A stretch of DNA of 16,426 bases from Bacteroidales bacterium (GTDB lineage: Bacteria; Bacteroidota; Bacteroidia; Bacteroidales; WCHB1-69). Position 1 is the first letter of the stretch, and the number at the start of each line of letters is the position of its first letter. Below, piece by piece: positions 6,557 to 16,264 of this stretch. The position numbers were made by a program, and so were the translations under genes. The DNA is taken from positions 1-16,426 of the forward strand of contig JAISTU010000040.1 of NCBI GenBank assembly GCA_031272415.1. The letters are read 5' to 3'. Below the pieces are notes generated by a model. It had not been told where the DNA came from. It did no database searches and saw nothing but the letters and a program-made list of their open reading frames with translations.

Positions 6557-6568
6557 ATAAATTAAAAA

Positions 6569-9500
6569 TTAATTAGATTTAAAAATTTTTAGGGTTTTAA
6601 TATCCACTTGTGTTCGCATTTTGACAAAGTACATCCCTGACGCCAAATCTGACACATAATCGTTCAAAGAGAGGCTGTAAATGCCTGATTTTATTTGATT
6701 TTGTGTAATTATCGCCAAAACTTTGCCTGTTACGTCCGTTAGTGTAAATTCCACCTCTCCTTCTGCTTGTTCGCTGATTTGATAAGAAAGTGTCAGCGTA
6801 TTGGTGAAAGGTACGGGATAAGCGCTAAATAATTGATTATCAACAATTTGTGGCTCTCCCAAAGTGAAAACAAACGGATTTTCAATGCTGCCTACTATCT
6901 GATGACTGCCAAAAGGAACAACTTCGCTAATGCTATAAACAGCACCATTTGCCGTTTGGTAGCGGAAAGTTTGTTTTTGACCGTCATTATCCCCGCTGAT
7001 GGTTATAAAGTACAGATTATCACCGCCTTGCGGTACATAATACGCTTCTCCGTAGCCGCGACATTCATTATTGGCATATCCCAAAATTAAGCCTCCTGCT
7101 TCGGAAATTTCGTCTGCCTCCAAGCGGGCTACCAATGTCTGATTGGCTTGATATTTGCCCCTTTGAATGCCCAATTGAGCGTCCAATGCGGTCAAATAGC
7201 AAGGCTCATTGTCATTGGCTTTGCGATTGTTTGCCAATGCGGACGCATTAGGATAGAAGAACGTTCTTTGTGCTGTGTCTTGCGAACTGTACAAATAGCC
7301 GTTGCCAGGGGTAAGATATTCGAGTGTGCCTAACCAGCCACCGGAGCCTTCATAATAAACCGAAAATGCGTTCTGCGATTTAATTAAGTCGCCGTCATGC
7401 GGATTTAAGCCCGCAAATGCCTCATTGAGAGACAAATTGATTTGTGGTGTGTACCCAATCCATGACCAACCAGAATAAATTTTGATAACGGAGGTGTCCG
7501 TTTTAACAGGCTCACCCTTAATCAATAATCTTTTTGGTGTCGCCACGCGTAACATGTACATTTGTGCATTGCTGATAGGCAAATTTTCACTCAAAGTGGG
7601 GAAATAACCATTAGTAAATTCGGTGTATCCGTCCGTTTGTGATTTAAGATGGTCTTGTGCTGCAAAAGAATTGCCTGCAAAGACTCCTTGCGGGTTCATA
7701 TTTGCCGAATGAACATTGGTAGAAATCCAATTCCAACCCGCCTTCACATCAATAGGCTGTTCGATGATATTCAAGGCTTTGAATACTATCGGAGACCTTG
7801 CGGTGCCAAGATACGAATTTTCAATAAACCGGAGTGTGTCGGGAATAATATCCGTGTAGATAATGCCTGTACTTGCGTCCCAAATTCTGAATTTGAGTGG
7901 CATACTTGTTGCATTACCATAGACATTCAAAAATGCCAAATAACGGTCATATTCAGCCACATAACGCAATTTTGTAGCCCCTACACAAGCATCTGTGGAG
8001 TCAAAGGCTGCCAAAATATCTTCCACATCAGCGGAAACTATGCCTTTGATATTCAACTCGCCAAAAATGTTCATCGAATAATCATAATCATTAGGATTAA
8101 CAGTCCAATCCGGCTGCTCGCCGATAACTCTCAAATCCAATGCCAACAGTTCATTAAATCCGCTGCTGTTGCGTAGGTAAATATTTTCGTCATAAGAGCC
8201 GATATTTAAGCCCGCATCAACAGTAAAAGTGATTTCTGTTCTGCCTGTGGGGGCAATAGTGCCCGAACTTTGGCTGGCGCTCAACCATGCCGGCAAATTG
8301 TCAATGGTAAACATTTGTTCCAATCCGCTGCGGTTAATAACTTCCACTTTAAATGAAAGCGGTGCAAAAACGTCCTTCACAAAGGACAGTTTTTCCTCGC
8401 CCCATTTGAGATAATTTCTGTCAATATATGCCGTCCATTTGACAGGAGAAGCAATAATATTTCCGTGCATATCTCTAACATCCGAAACCGCAATATCCAA
8501 AACACAGTTTTCAATGCTGCTCATATCGGACAATAGATTGAGATAAATTTGATTGGCGTTATACACCCTTTCAAACTGCACATTTCTGACACGTTTGTAC
8601 AATTTAATATTGGCAGCCGTGTTGGAAAATCCTGCATTGCCATAAAGCGTAATAGGCTGATTGCGATTAACTTCATCGCCGTTATCAATGCGGGTGCTGT
8701 CTATTTGGTCGCAAAGCGTTTGTGTAATCAAGGTTGCCGTTTCTACGGAATCGAAAGGATAGTATGCTCTTAATCCGATTTCATCGCCTTGTAAGCGAGA
8801 TGCCATAGAAAGGTTAATGCCTTCGCGGGTAAGAGCGGCTTTCCAAATTCGCAATTCGTCAATATTGCCGGTGAAAAAGCCTGTTGCGGTATCGGAAAAA
8901 TAGTCTTTTTGCCAACCGATGGCGCCCAACCATATTTTACTGCCTTTAAACATATCAAAATAATCCAAAGAATAGAGCGATTTTTGCAAACTGCCGTCTA
9001 CATAAATATTGGCATTGCCACGTCTGTTGACCGAAAGTGCAAAATGATGCCAATCGTTATCGGCAAATGTTTCTCCAATTATCTCCGATATTCCTGCCGA
9101 GCGGAGGCTCAATTTGCTGTTTTGGTCAAAAAAGATACTAAAATGATGTTTCCCAACACCTGAAACGGTATCTCTGCTATCGCCGTAACCGGTGGAAAAT
9201 AGCCCTTTGTTGGCATTGGACGGGTCGGCTTTAAACCAAAATTCTACCGAAAAATCAGCATCTTTGCTCATCTCGTCTAAGCCTTCCATTTTGGCATAAG
9301 AATTGTTGCTGCCGGTAAAGGCGAGCGATTTACCTGACGGCAAAACAAACCATTCGGCATTGGTGATACCGTTTTTGCCTTTAATTTTATCGACTACCAA
9401 TGTGCCGCGTGCCTCGTCCATTGACCAATAGCCCGAAAGTCTGGCTTCCGTACCGGATAATTTGCGGTGCATAATATCATTGAACTGACCGCTGACATTA

Positions 9501-12500
9501 GCACACCACAAGCGAAGTTCGTTAATTCTGCCGTTATAGAACGCATTTTGCTCAATATTGCTGCCTACGAACATAATGCCGGTGGTAGTATATTGAGAAA
9601 CTGTTGTGGATGGAATACCGCCGTTGGACGGTGCTGTACTGCCATTGACATAAACAGATACCTGATGATTGGCATTGTCATAAACAGCCGCAACATGCAT
9701 CCAAGATTGTGAAATACCACTGCCGGTTTCATCTTTCATGGAAGAGACGGCGCTTACACTGTCGCCATTGACACGCACCCACAAACGGTCGGAGGAATTT
9801 AATCCCAATTCAAACCTATTGTTGGCATCGCCGTGCGAAAATAGTACCGCATTTTTAGCCACACCTTCACGCTTTGTCCACATTTCTACTGTGAATGATT
9901 TGCCTTCCAAATTGGTGGGCTGTTTGACCTCCATAACATCATTAGCACCGTCAAAATAGAGTCCGTAATTGTGCAACAACTCTTCTCCGTTCAACTCACC
10001 CGAAATAGTAATTCTGTATGAATAATCGGGCTGAATATCTTCATTGAATGTTACCAATAAATCGTCTCCTATATCATAAATACCATCTGCGGGCTGGGGA
10101 GTGCCGAACACTACAGGTGCAATCATATCTTTGACAATCGTAATCTCTTCCGAAGGAGATATGATTTCATTGGCGGGACCTTGCGGACAAACAGAGACCG
10201 CCCGAAGTATATATTTGCCGTCCATGCTTGGAGCATGCCACATACGATTGATACCCGGCTGCCCCGGTATATCGGTATCTATTACCGCCTTCATATCCTC
10301 CGAAATACCTGTGGCGGCATTGTAGGAAGCAATATCTTTATAATAATAGAAAAACGGTGTAAAAGCATTGACCGTATTAGAACGATATTGCAAAATAATA
10401 TGGTCAAAATTCAAATAATTGACATCGTATTGATACACCTCCATCATAGTGCTATCGCCCGAAACCATATTTAAAATTTGATTGGCAACAGGTCTCTCCA
10501 ATACCAAATCGGTACAAGCAGGCAAAAAGTGTACACTGAAATAAATCTCAAAATACAAATCGCTTTGACAATCGGAGGTCAAAAGCAACCTTACGCTGTC
10601 ATATTCGGTAATGTCTTGTCGAGTGCGTTTGACGGACAATGTTTTTGTAAATGATTCCGTTGGGTCAAAAGAAAATACTCTGCCGTTGGCTATCGGCTGT
10701 CCGTCAATTTCAATAATCAATCCATCAGGATTGGTTTTTTCATCAACAGTAAGAACATACCACGCTGCCGTTACCAACGATCCATTGCCTACCGTAAGAT
10801 TAAACAAGGCGGGTCTATTGCCCGGAATATTGGTCTGTGTAGACGGATTTATTGCCATGTAAGGGTCTTGTACTTTTGAGGTGGCTTGTTGTAATAAATG
10901 ATTTTCACCGGGTTGAAAATATTGCGTTTTAATTTCGTCTTCGTAAGGACAAGACGTTTGACCGCCTAACAATTTAAATGTAGTCGAATAAATCCCTGAC
11001 GCTTTTTTAATATCTACCGTATGATAGTCGCTTGCATCTTGGTCTTCCAAATGATAACCGTAAATGCTTGTATTGGTACTATCCGAGCCTGTTTTAGAAT
11101 ACCATTGAGATTGAGGCTCTTCATGAATAGAAAATATTACACCTGTTCCATTGAAAGTCGCACCAATATTTTGCAGTCCGTCAAATTTTAAAGAGCCTTC
11201 ATAATTGACAACATGTCCGTTTGTGGTATCATGTTGAGCCATATCTTCCCAAACAACACCGGAGGAAAAAGATTTATTTTTCTCTTGTGTAGCCTCTAAT
11301 TGACGTTTTTCATCCGCTTTGAGTACTTCTATCCAAGCGTTGATTTCAGTATTAAAATAATCTACCGAATCGGTTACTATTGTATCTGCAGACCATGCCT
11401 GAGGATAAAGTATATAATAACTGTTAATGCTGTCCGAATAATGCTTAATGTAATTATTGTTTCGATTATAAGACTGTTTTGCATAATAACCTGCCATGCC
11501 AAATGCGGTATCCCAATTATTTTTACCGAAATGGGGGTCATTTAAAGGCAATATGCTTACATAATAAGGAGAAGTACCCGAATTGATAGTCGGCATTGCC
11601 CCCGAAGTATGTACATTTAAATATACATCTCGCAGTTTTTTTAGGTTAGGAATGACATTGTTTACAATATGTGCGCGAGTGAATGCAAAATCGGTTTCAA
11701 ATTCAGGCACCATAAACAGTCCCATTTGAGAGCCTAATTGATATTTTTTTCCACTTTTGGAGGTGAGCAACATAGGCAAAGGGTCGCTTACATTGGCAGT
11801 ATCTATAATTTGGATAATTTTTGCCTCGCCGAAGATAATATTATAAGCAGCACCTATAAATATGTCTGCATCGGGTCCTACAAAATCCGGCTCTGCACTT
11901 GTTTCATATCTTTGTGTAGCGGTAACGGTTTTGGTAGAAGTATTATCTCTGCCGGCGGTTTGCGTTGTTTCAAAACCTTGTTGATAATTATTTACAACTC
12001 CACTTTCTGTAACAACACCTGCCCCCATGCCTGCAAAAGTTTTCAAATCCACACCCATTGCAAAATTTGTACTTAATCCCACCGTAAGACCTGCACTGCC
12101 TCCATATTCTGATGTAGTGGTTATGGAAGCCCCTTTCTCAATCCAAGCATAAGAATGACTTCCCGGCGGGTCATGCAACACAAAATCTACTGTTTTAGGA
12201 CCTTTGGTAACAAAATTGTTGCCGTCGCTTTTTGTTCCCAAAACGTATGCCTCCATATTGTTATTTTTCCACATTTTATCGGGCGTACCGTCTGTAAATT
12301 GTATCCTAAAATTGAAATTTTTGATATAACTTTGACTCACATTGAGTTGATTATAAGTAATATTAGGCACATCAATATGGGCAATATAGGTGGCTTCACC
12401 TTTATTGTTTAAAGCAACATCAAAAGGATAGACAGCGGTAGCGATATTGTTTTCGGCAACCACCGTACCGTCTACCGTTGGCACACGGTCATCAATGGAA

Positions 12501-15500
12501 TTGCCACCGCCTATATCATAATTTTTGTACTCCTCAAAAACACTTACTTTAAAATAATATATTCCTTGATGTGTAAAAACAGGCACTCCCAAAACATAAT
12601 TATTACCCGAAATTAACTCAATGGTATCTTTTGTTTGTGTTAATTCGTCCGTAATAGCAACAACAGGGTCGCCATAGAGTGTATCGCCGTTAATAGAATC
12701 TTTTACCTCAACGGTAGGGGTTAGTCGCAATACCAAATCCATTTTTTGATGCGTTTGAATAGTATCTACACATACTTTTGCCGTATCGTTTATAGGATAA
12801 GAGGCAGTATCGGCATCGTAAAGATATATATCTTCCGTATTGACTTTCATATCAATAATAGAGGAATAAGTGATTTTATTGGAGACATTATTGGTTGCCC
12901 TGATTTCATAATTGCTATTGCCGACCTTATATTTTTCGGGCAATAACCATGCAATAAATTCACCCGTATTAGCATCGGTAGTAATCTCTACGCGATTACC
13001 TGTTTGATTGCGACGAATAATATTCACCGAATGTATCCTGCCGTAGGAAGAAGTATCATAAACCGTCATATCGGTACCATTGTCCGTTCCGCTGACATTA
13101 AGGATGCCCGTTTTTTCGGCTAATTCCAATTGAATGTTGGCAATACCGACATTATTTTTGGATAATCCAAAGCCGACAGGCACTTTGCCTTGCACAGGAC
13201 CGCCTACAAATCTGCCTACCAATTCAACCAGCGTATTGTCTTCCCAATTCATTTCTTCTTCGGTCTGAAAATCATATTTTGCAGTTGTGTCGGACGGAAA
13301 TCTATTATTGGGCAAACGCTCGCCTACACCCCGCAAAACGGTAAATGTGTGTCCTAATTTTTGTGCCGTAACGAAGTGAAAACCAATAGGAACGTCTATT
13401 TCATATTCTCCATTGGCATTTGTTTCTATCAATTTGCCGTCTCTCATGCAAGGATTTTGACCATCCACAACAAAACTTACACCCGAAACAGGAACAGTGG
13501 TATTGTGATAGGTGATTTTTCCCCATACTTTAAAAGAAGAAACGTCCTCAAAATCAACATCTCCCTGCACGAGCGTTGTAGGTGAAATCATTCTCAATTT
13601 ATTGACAGGTGAAAATGAATGCACTCCCAAATTAGGCACAAAACGATAAGTAGTGCCAATGCCCGCATAAGGAATCGCCACAATTATATAGTCGCCGTTG
13701 CCATCTGTTGTGCCAGAGGGTGCCAATTGATTTTGGCTTGGTATTTGGGCAGTTAGTTGAGCATTGTTGCCTCCTTTTATATTGGCATGGCGCTTGTGAT
13801 AATCGCTTGACCCTGTCCGAGACACATCATAAGCCATAGTATCTACTGCCTCTTCAAAGCGATAATACGCTCTCAAACCGCTCTCATTGCCCTGCAAAAA
13901 GCGTGTATAATTGTCAACAATGGTAGCCGAGTCTAATGTTTTTGACCAAAAACGTACCTCGTCTATATTGCCGTTAAAACTTTTGCCCACTATAACAGTA
14001 TCCGATGCCGTAAATGCAGTCAAAGTGGGATTGGCAACAGTTTTTTGTGCCACCGGCATGCCGTTAATTGACAATCGCATCAAATCACCTTTTTTATAGG
14101 TAACAGTGATATGTCTCCAATCGGAAGCGGCAATATTATCGATGGCAGAAATGGAATCATTGCCTACTCTGAAAGTCAGTGTGGAGTCATTTTTGTAATA
14201 CAAACGTATATCCGTAGTGGCTTTGATATTGAGCAAATTACCGCCCTTAGTCTCCGGACGGGCATACATTTGAACAGAAAAACTATCCCTGACAGGCAAA
14301 ATGGTATTGGCTGCCGAAATTTTTAAATAAGATGTACTTTGACCGTTTAAATGCAAAGATTTATAATCATTTACATCATCTTCATCGTCTAATGGTACAG
14401 CCGTTACACGCACCCCCGGCACTGCCGTTCCGCTACCGTAATGTATATGTCCGCTGGCTATCCCTATCGGACGCCTAAAACCTATGGCTGTCAATGTATT
14501 GGCAGTAAACATGGTATCGGCACAATGTACCAAACCGTTTATTTTGTACAAATAAATAGCACCCGGATTGCTGTTGGCATCAAAAGTAGAAAAACTGCTC
14601 AAATTGGCAACGCCTGTTACCAACGGCAACGATACATAAGTAGAATCGTCAGCACCATAAACTTTACGGGCTATAGAAAAATAATCAAAACTGCCTTGAA
14701 AACTCCACTCCAAACCTACTCTATCGGACTGATAGCCCTTGTCGGCATCAAAAGAAAGCATCTTGCCTACACGAGCAGGTATAATGGAATTGGTCCTAAC
14801 TACATCATTGTCTCTATAAACCGAATTGTTTGCCTCAATCAATAATCTGTAATAATATTCGCTACAATAAGAAATCAAACTATCAACATAAGTTCTTGCA
14901 TCTACTTTAGTAATATCGCCCGTATTGAGAATGGTTTCACTGCTACCGTTAGTGCGATTGACCCTTACAATACTGAATTTAGATGTACTTAACCATGCTC
15001 CGTTTACGGTATTCCACGTAATGGTGGCTTTGAGTGTTCCGGTTGTGTCATAAGTTGCAACGGGATTTATTATACTCAAATGATTTGTGCTGACAGAAGC
15101 GGTATCCGTTTTAGTATAACAGGAATATGGATCATTGCCTAAAACACGTCTGATTCGGTAGTAATAAGTTGCATTGGCATCCGTATTGACAAAAGTATTA
15201 TCTTCATAAGTATAACTCGAAGTAGAGGCTGTATAAGTAACGGTGCTAAGAGTAGTTACACCTGATGAAAAATTGGCATTTGTAGACCGCTGAATTTGAA
15301 AACCGCCTGTAAGGTAATCTACCCCTGCTGTGCCACTAAATAACGCCTGACAATTCCAAGTCAATTCTACTTTTTTTGTAGAAGGATTGTAAGTAGCAAC
15401 AAAATCAGTAGCCTGTGGAAAGGCAGGTATAGTAATAGCAGTAGCCGTCAGATAAGAAGTACCCGAATAATACAAAACCACCGTATCCACATGTGCAGAA

Positions 15501-16264
15501 TTAAGATATGTTTCGGTAGTAGTAAATGGGTAACTGCCTCCTGATGAACTATAATTTCCTGACGCCAATTGCGTATTGCCGGATTTTACGATATAAGAGG
15601 CATTAGCATCAGCACTCCCACTGACCGAATATCCCCAAGATAGGGTAATGTCGCAATTAGAATATGCTAATTGCAAATTTTGAGGTGTTTTAAGGGCAGG
15701 AATGTCAACATTTTTTCCAAAAGAAAAGTTATCATCGCTTGCCATGCCTCTACTCCATTTGCCTGTACAAGTGAGCGTTATAGTGCTTCCATAGAGAGTG
15801 GCGGGCACTTTCCAACGCACTACTCCATAATATTCGGTATGGTCTCCATTAACAGTAGTATAACTATTCCCAAGTACTGTCGAGTTACCAGTAAAAGAAG
15901 TCCACCCTCCACTATAATAATACAGCACCTGATCACCACGGTTGCGCATTACATAGCAATAGTCACCTGAGCAAGCATCTCCGTAAATGCCTACCAAAGT
16001 GTAAGAACCGCCTTGAATGAAAAGACTGTCTACGTAAGCGTCAGGGCTATTATCTTCATTGTCATAATACATAAAATAAATCAGCAAACAACCGGATGGC
16101 ATGTCATAACTCGCTGATACAAAACGGCTTGTGTAAGTTGTGTAACTCGCTTTTGTCTCTTTTGGGATGGCGAAAATCATCAATAGCACTGCCAAAAGCG
16201 GGAGATAAATTCCTTTTAATATTCTGTTGGTCTTTTGTCTGCTTTTATCCAATAAGTCTTTCAT
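6569..16264 (-). CDS. Giant multidomain surface protein with T9SS type A sorting domain
   Basis: The 3231-residue product is open throughout, with a signal peptide (about 1-40; basic start, then IYLPLLAVLLMIFAIPKETKA). Modules in order: unrecognised N-domain (42-190); FN3-like domains (190-600, e.g. YEDNTFVNTDANATYYYRIR); carboxypeptidase-regulatory-like unit (605-625) holding a LamG domain (630-815); a second such unit (about 915-975); a long unassigned part with a Gly/Thr-rich stretch (1381-1471); SbsA-type Ig-like domain (2051-2615) split by two LamG domains (2098-2285, 2310-2505); a BACON-like Ig domain (2620-2715); 'WTVNP' domain (2717-2830); two GWxWI repeats (2840-3010); another WTVNP-like domain (3030-3133); and a type A sorting domain (3145-3231: YPVPFTNTLTL, LTDVTGKVLAI, LASGMYFVKM). 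The LamG domains end in a shared G.I.E.R.W motif, then a YW/YF...DE line. The size and modules suggest a cell-surface adhesin or carbohydrate-binding protein; no catalytic site is recognised. Residue limits are approximate. Confidence 0.92.
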   Translation of the reverse strand: MKDLLDKSRQKTNRILKGIYLPLLAVLLMIFAIPKETKASYTTYTSRFVSASYDMPSGCLLIYFMYYDNEDNSPDAYVDSLFIQGGSYTLVGIYGDACSGDYCYVMRNRGDQVLYYYSGGWTSFTGNSTVLGNSYTTVNGDHTEYYGVVRWKVPATLYGSTITLTCTGKWSRGMASDDNFSFGKNVDIPALKTPQNLQLAYSNCDITLSWGYSVSGSADANASYIVKSGNTQLASGNYSSSGGSYPFTTTETYLNSAHVDTVVLYYSGTSYLTATAITIPAFPQATDFVATYNPSTKKVELTWNCQALFSGTAGVDYLTGGFQIQRSTNANFSSGVTTLSTVTYTASTSSYTYEDNTFVNTDANATYYYRIRRVLGNDPYSCYTKTDTASVSTNHLSIINPVATYDTTGTLKATITWNTVNGAWLSTSKFSIVRVNRTNGSSETILNTGDITKVDARTYVDSLISYCSEYYYRLLIEANNSVYRDNDVVRTNSIIPARVGKMLSFDADKGYQSDRVGLEWSFQGSFDYFSIARKVYGADDSTYVSLPLVTGVANLSSFSTFDANSNPGAIYLYKINGLVHCADTMFTANTLTAIGFRRPIGIASGHIHYGSGTAVPGVRVTAVPLDDEDDVNDYKSLHLNGQSTSYLKISAANTILPVRDSFSVQMYARPETKGGNLLNIKATTDIRLYYKNDSTLTFRVGNDSISAIDNIAASDWRHITVTYKKGDLMRLSINGMPVAQKTVANPTLTAFTASDTVIVGKSFNGNIDEVRFWSKTLDSATIVDNYTRFLQGNESGLRAYYRFEEAVDTMAYDVSRTGSSDYHKRHANIKGGNNAQLTAQIPSQNQLAPSGTTDGNGDYIIVAIPYAGIGTTYRFVPNLGVHSFSPVNKLRMISPTTLVQGDVDFEDVSSFKVWGKITYHNTTVPVSGVSFVVDGQNPCMRDGKLIETNANGEYEIDVPIGFHFVTAQKLGHTFTVLRGVGERLPNNRFPSDTTAKYDFQTEEEMNWEDNTLVELVGRFVGGPVQGKVPVGFGLSKNNVGIANIQLELAEKTGILNVSGTDNGTDMTVYDTSSYGRIHSVNIIRRNQTGNRVEITTDANTGEFIAWLLPEKYKVGNSNYEIRATNNVSNKITYSSIIDMKVNTEDIYLYDADTASYPINDTAKVCVDTIQTHQKMDLVLRLTPTVEVKDSINGDTLYGDPVVAITDELTQTKDTIELISGNNYVLGVPVFTHQGIYYFKVSVFEEYKNYDIGGGNSIDDRVPTVDGTVVAENNIATAVYPFDVALNNKGEATYIAHIDVPNITYNQLNVSQSYIKNFNFRIQFTDGTPDKMWKNNNMEAYVLGTKSDGNNFVTKGPKTVDFVLHDPPGSHSYAWIEKGASITTTSEYGGSAGLTVGLSTNFAMGVDLKTFAGMGAGVVTESGVVNNYQQGFETTQTAGRDNTSTKTVTATQRYETSAEPDFVGPDADIFIGAAYNIIFGEAKIIQIIDTANVSDPLPMLLTSKSGKKYQLGSQMGLFMVPEFETDFAFTRAHIVNNVIPNLKKLRDVYLNVHTSGAMPTINSGTSPYYVSILPLNDPHFGKNNWDTAFGMAGYYAKQSYNRNNNYIKHYSDSINSYYILYPQAWSADTIVTDSVDYFNTEINAWIEVLKADEKRQLEATQEKNKSFSSGVVWEDMAQHDTTNGHVVNYEGSLKFDGLQNIGATFNGTGVIFSIHEEPQSQWYSKTGSDSTNTSIYGYHLEDQDASDYHTVDIKKASGIYSTTFKLLGGQTSCPYEDEIKTQYFQPGENHLLQQATSKVQDPYMAINPSTQTNIPGNRPALFNLTVGNGSLVTAAWYVLTVDEKTNPDGLIIEIDGQPIANGRVFSFDPTESFTKTLSVKRTRQDITEYDSVRLLLTSDCQSDLYFEIYFSVHFLPACTDLVLERPVANQILNMVSGDSTMMEVYQYDVNYLNFDHIILQYRSNTVNAFTPFFYYYKDIASYNAATGISEDMKAVIDTDIPGQPGINRMWHAPSMDGKYILRAVSVCPQGPANEIISPSEEITIVKDMIAPVVFGTPQPADGIYDIGDDLLVTFNEDIQPDYSYRITISGELNGEELLHNYGLYFDGANDVMEVKQPTNLEGKSFTVEMWTKREGVAKNAVLFSHGDANNRFELGLNSSDRLWVRVNGDSVSAVSSMKDETGSGISQSWMHVAAVYDNANHQVSVYVNGSTAPSNGGIPSTTVSQYTTTGIMFVGSNIEQNAFYNGRINELRLWCANVSGQFNDIMHRKLSGTEARLSGYWSMDEARGTLVVDKIKGKNGITNAEWFVLPSGKSLAFTGSNNSYAKMEGLDEMSKDADFSVEFWFKADPSNANKGLFSTGYGDSRDTVSGVGKHHFSIFFDQNSKLSLRSAGISEIIGETFADNDWHHFALSVNRRGNANIYVDGSLQKSLYSLDYFDMFKGSKIWLGAIGWQKDYFSDTATGFFTGNIDELRIWKAALTREGINLSMASRLQGDEIGLRAYYPFDSVETATLITQTLCDQIDSTRIDNGDEVNRNQPITLYGNAGFSNTAANIKLYKRVRNVQFERVYNANQIYLNLLSDMSSIENCVLDIAVSDVRDMHGNIIASPVKWTAYIDRNYLKWGEEKLSFVKDVFAPLSFKVEVINRSGLEQMFTIDNLPAWLSASQSSGTIAPTGRTEITFTVDAGLNIGSYDENIYLRNSSGFNELLALDLRVIGEQPDWTVNPNDYDYSMNIFGELNIKGIVSADVEDILAAFDSTDACVGATKLRYVAEYDRYLAFLNVYGNATSMPLKFRIWDASTGIIYTDIIPDTLRFIENSYLGTARSPIVFKALNIIEQPIDVKAGWNWISTNVHSANMNPQGVFAGNSFAAQDHLKSQTDGYTEFTNGYFPTLSENLPISNAQMYMLRVATPKRLLIKGEPVKTDTSVIKIYSGWSWIGYTPQINLSLNEAFAGLNPHDGDLIKSQNAFSVYYEGSGGWLGTLEYLTPGNGYLYSSQDTAQRTFFYPNASALANNRKANDNEPCYLTALDAQLGIQRGKYQANQTLVARLEADEISEAGGLILGYANNECRGYGEAYYVPQGGDNLYFITISGDNDGQKQTFRYQTANGAVYSISEVVPFGSHQIVGSIENPFVFTLGEPQIVDNQLFSAYPVPFTNTLTLSYQISEQAEGEVEFTLTDVTGKVLAIITQNQIKSGIYSLSLNDYVSDLASGMYFVKMRTQVDIKTLKIFKSN

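Noticed and set aside
7649..8176. A 175-codon plus-strand frame inside the giant gene
   Set aside because: It is antisense to a coherent domain of the giant protein (the BACON/WTVNP region), is Cys- and Ile-rich without domain signs, and has no promoter or start context. Other plus-strand frames between 6800 and 15970 are rejected for the same reason.
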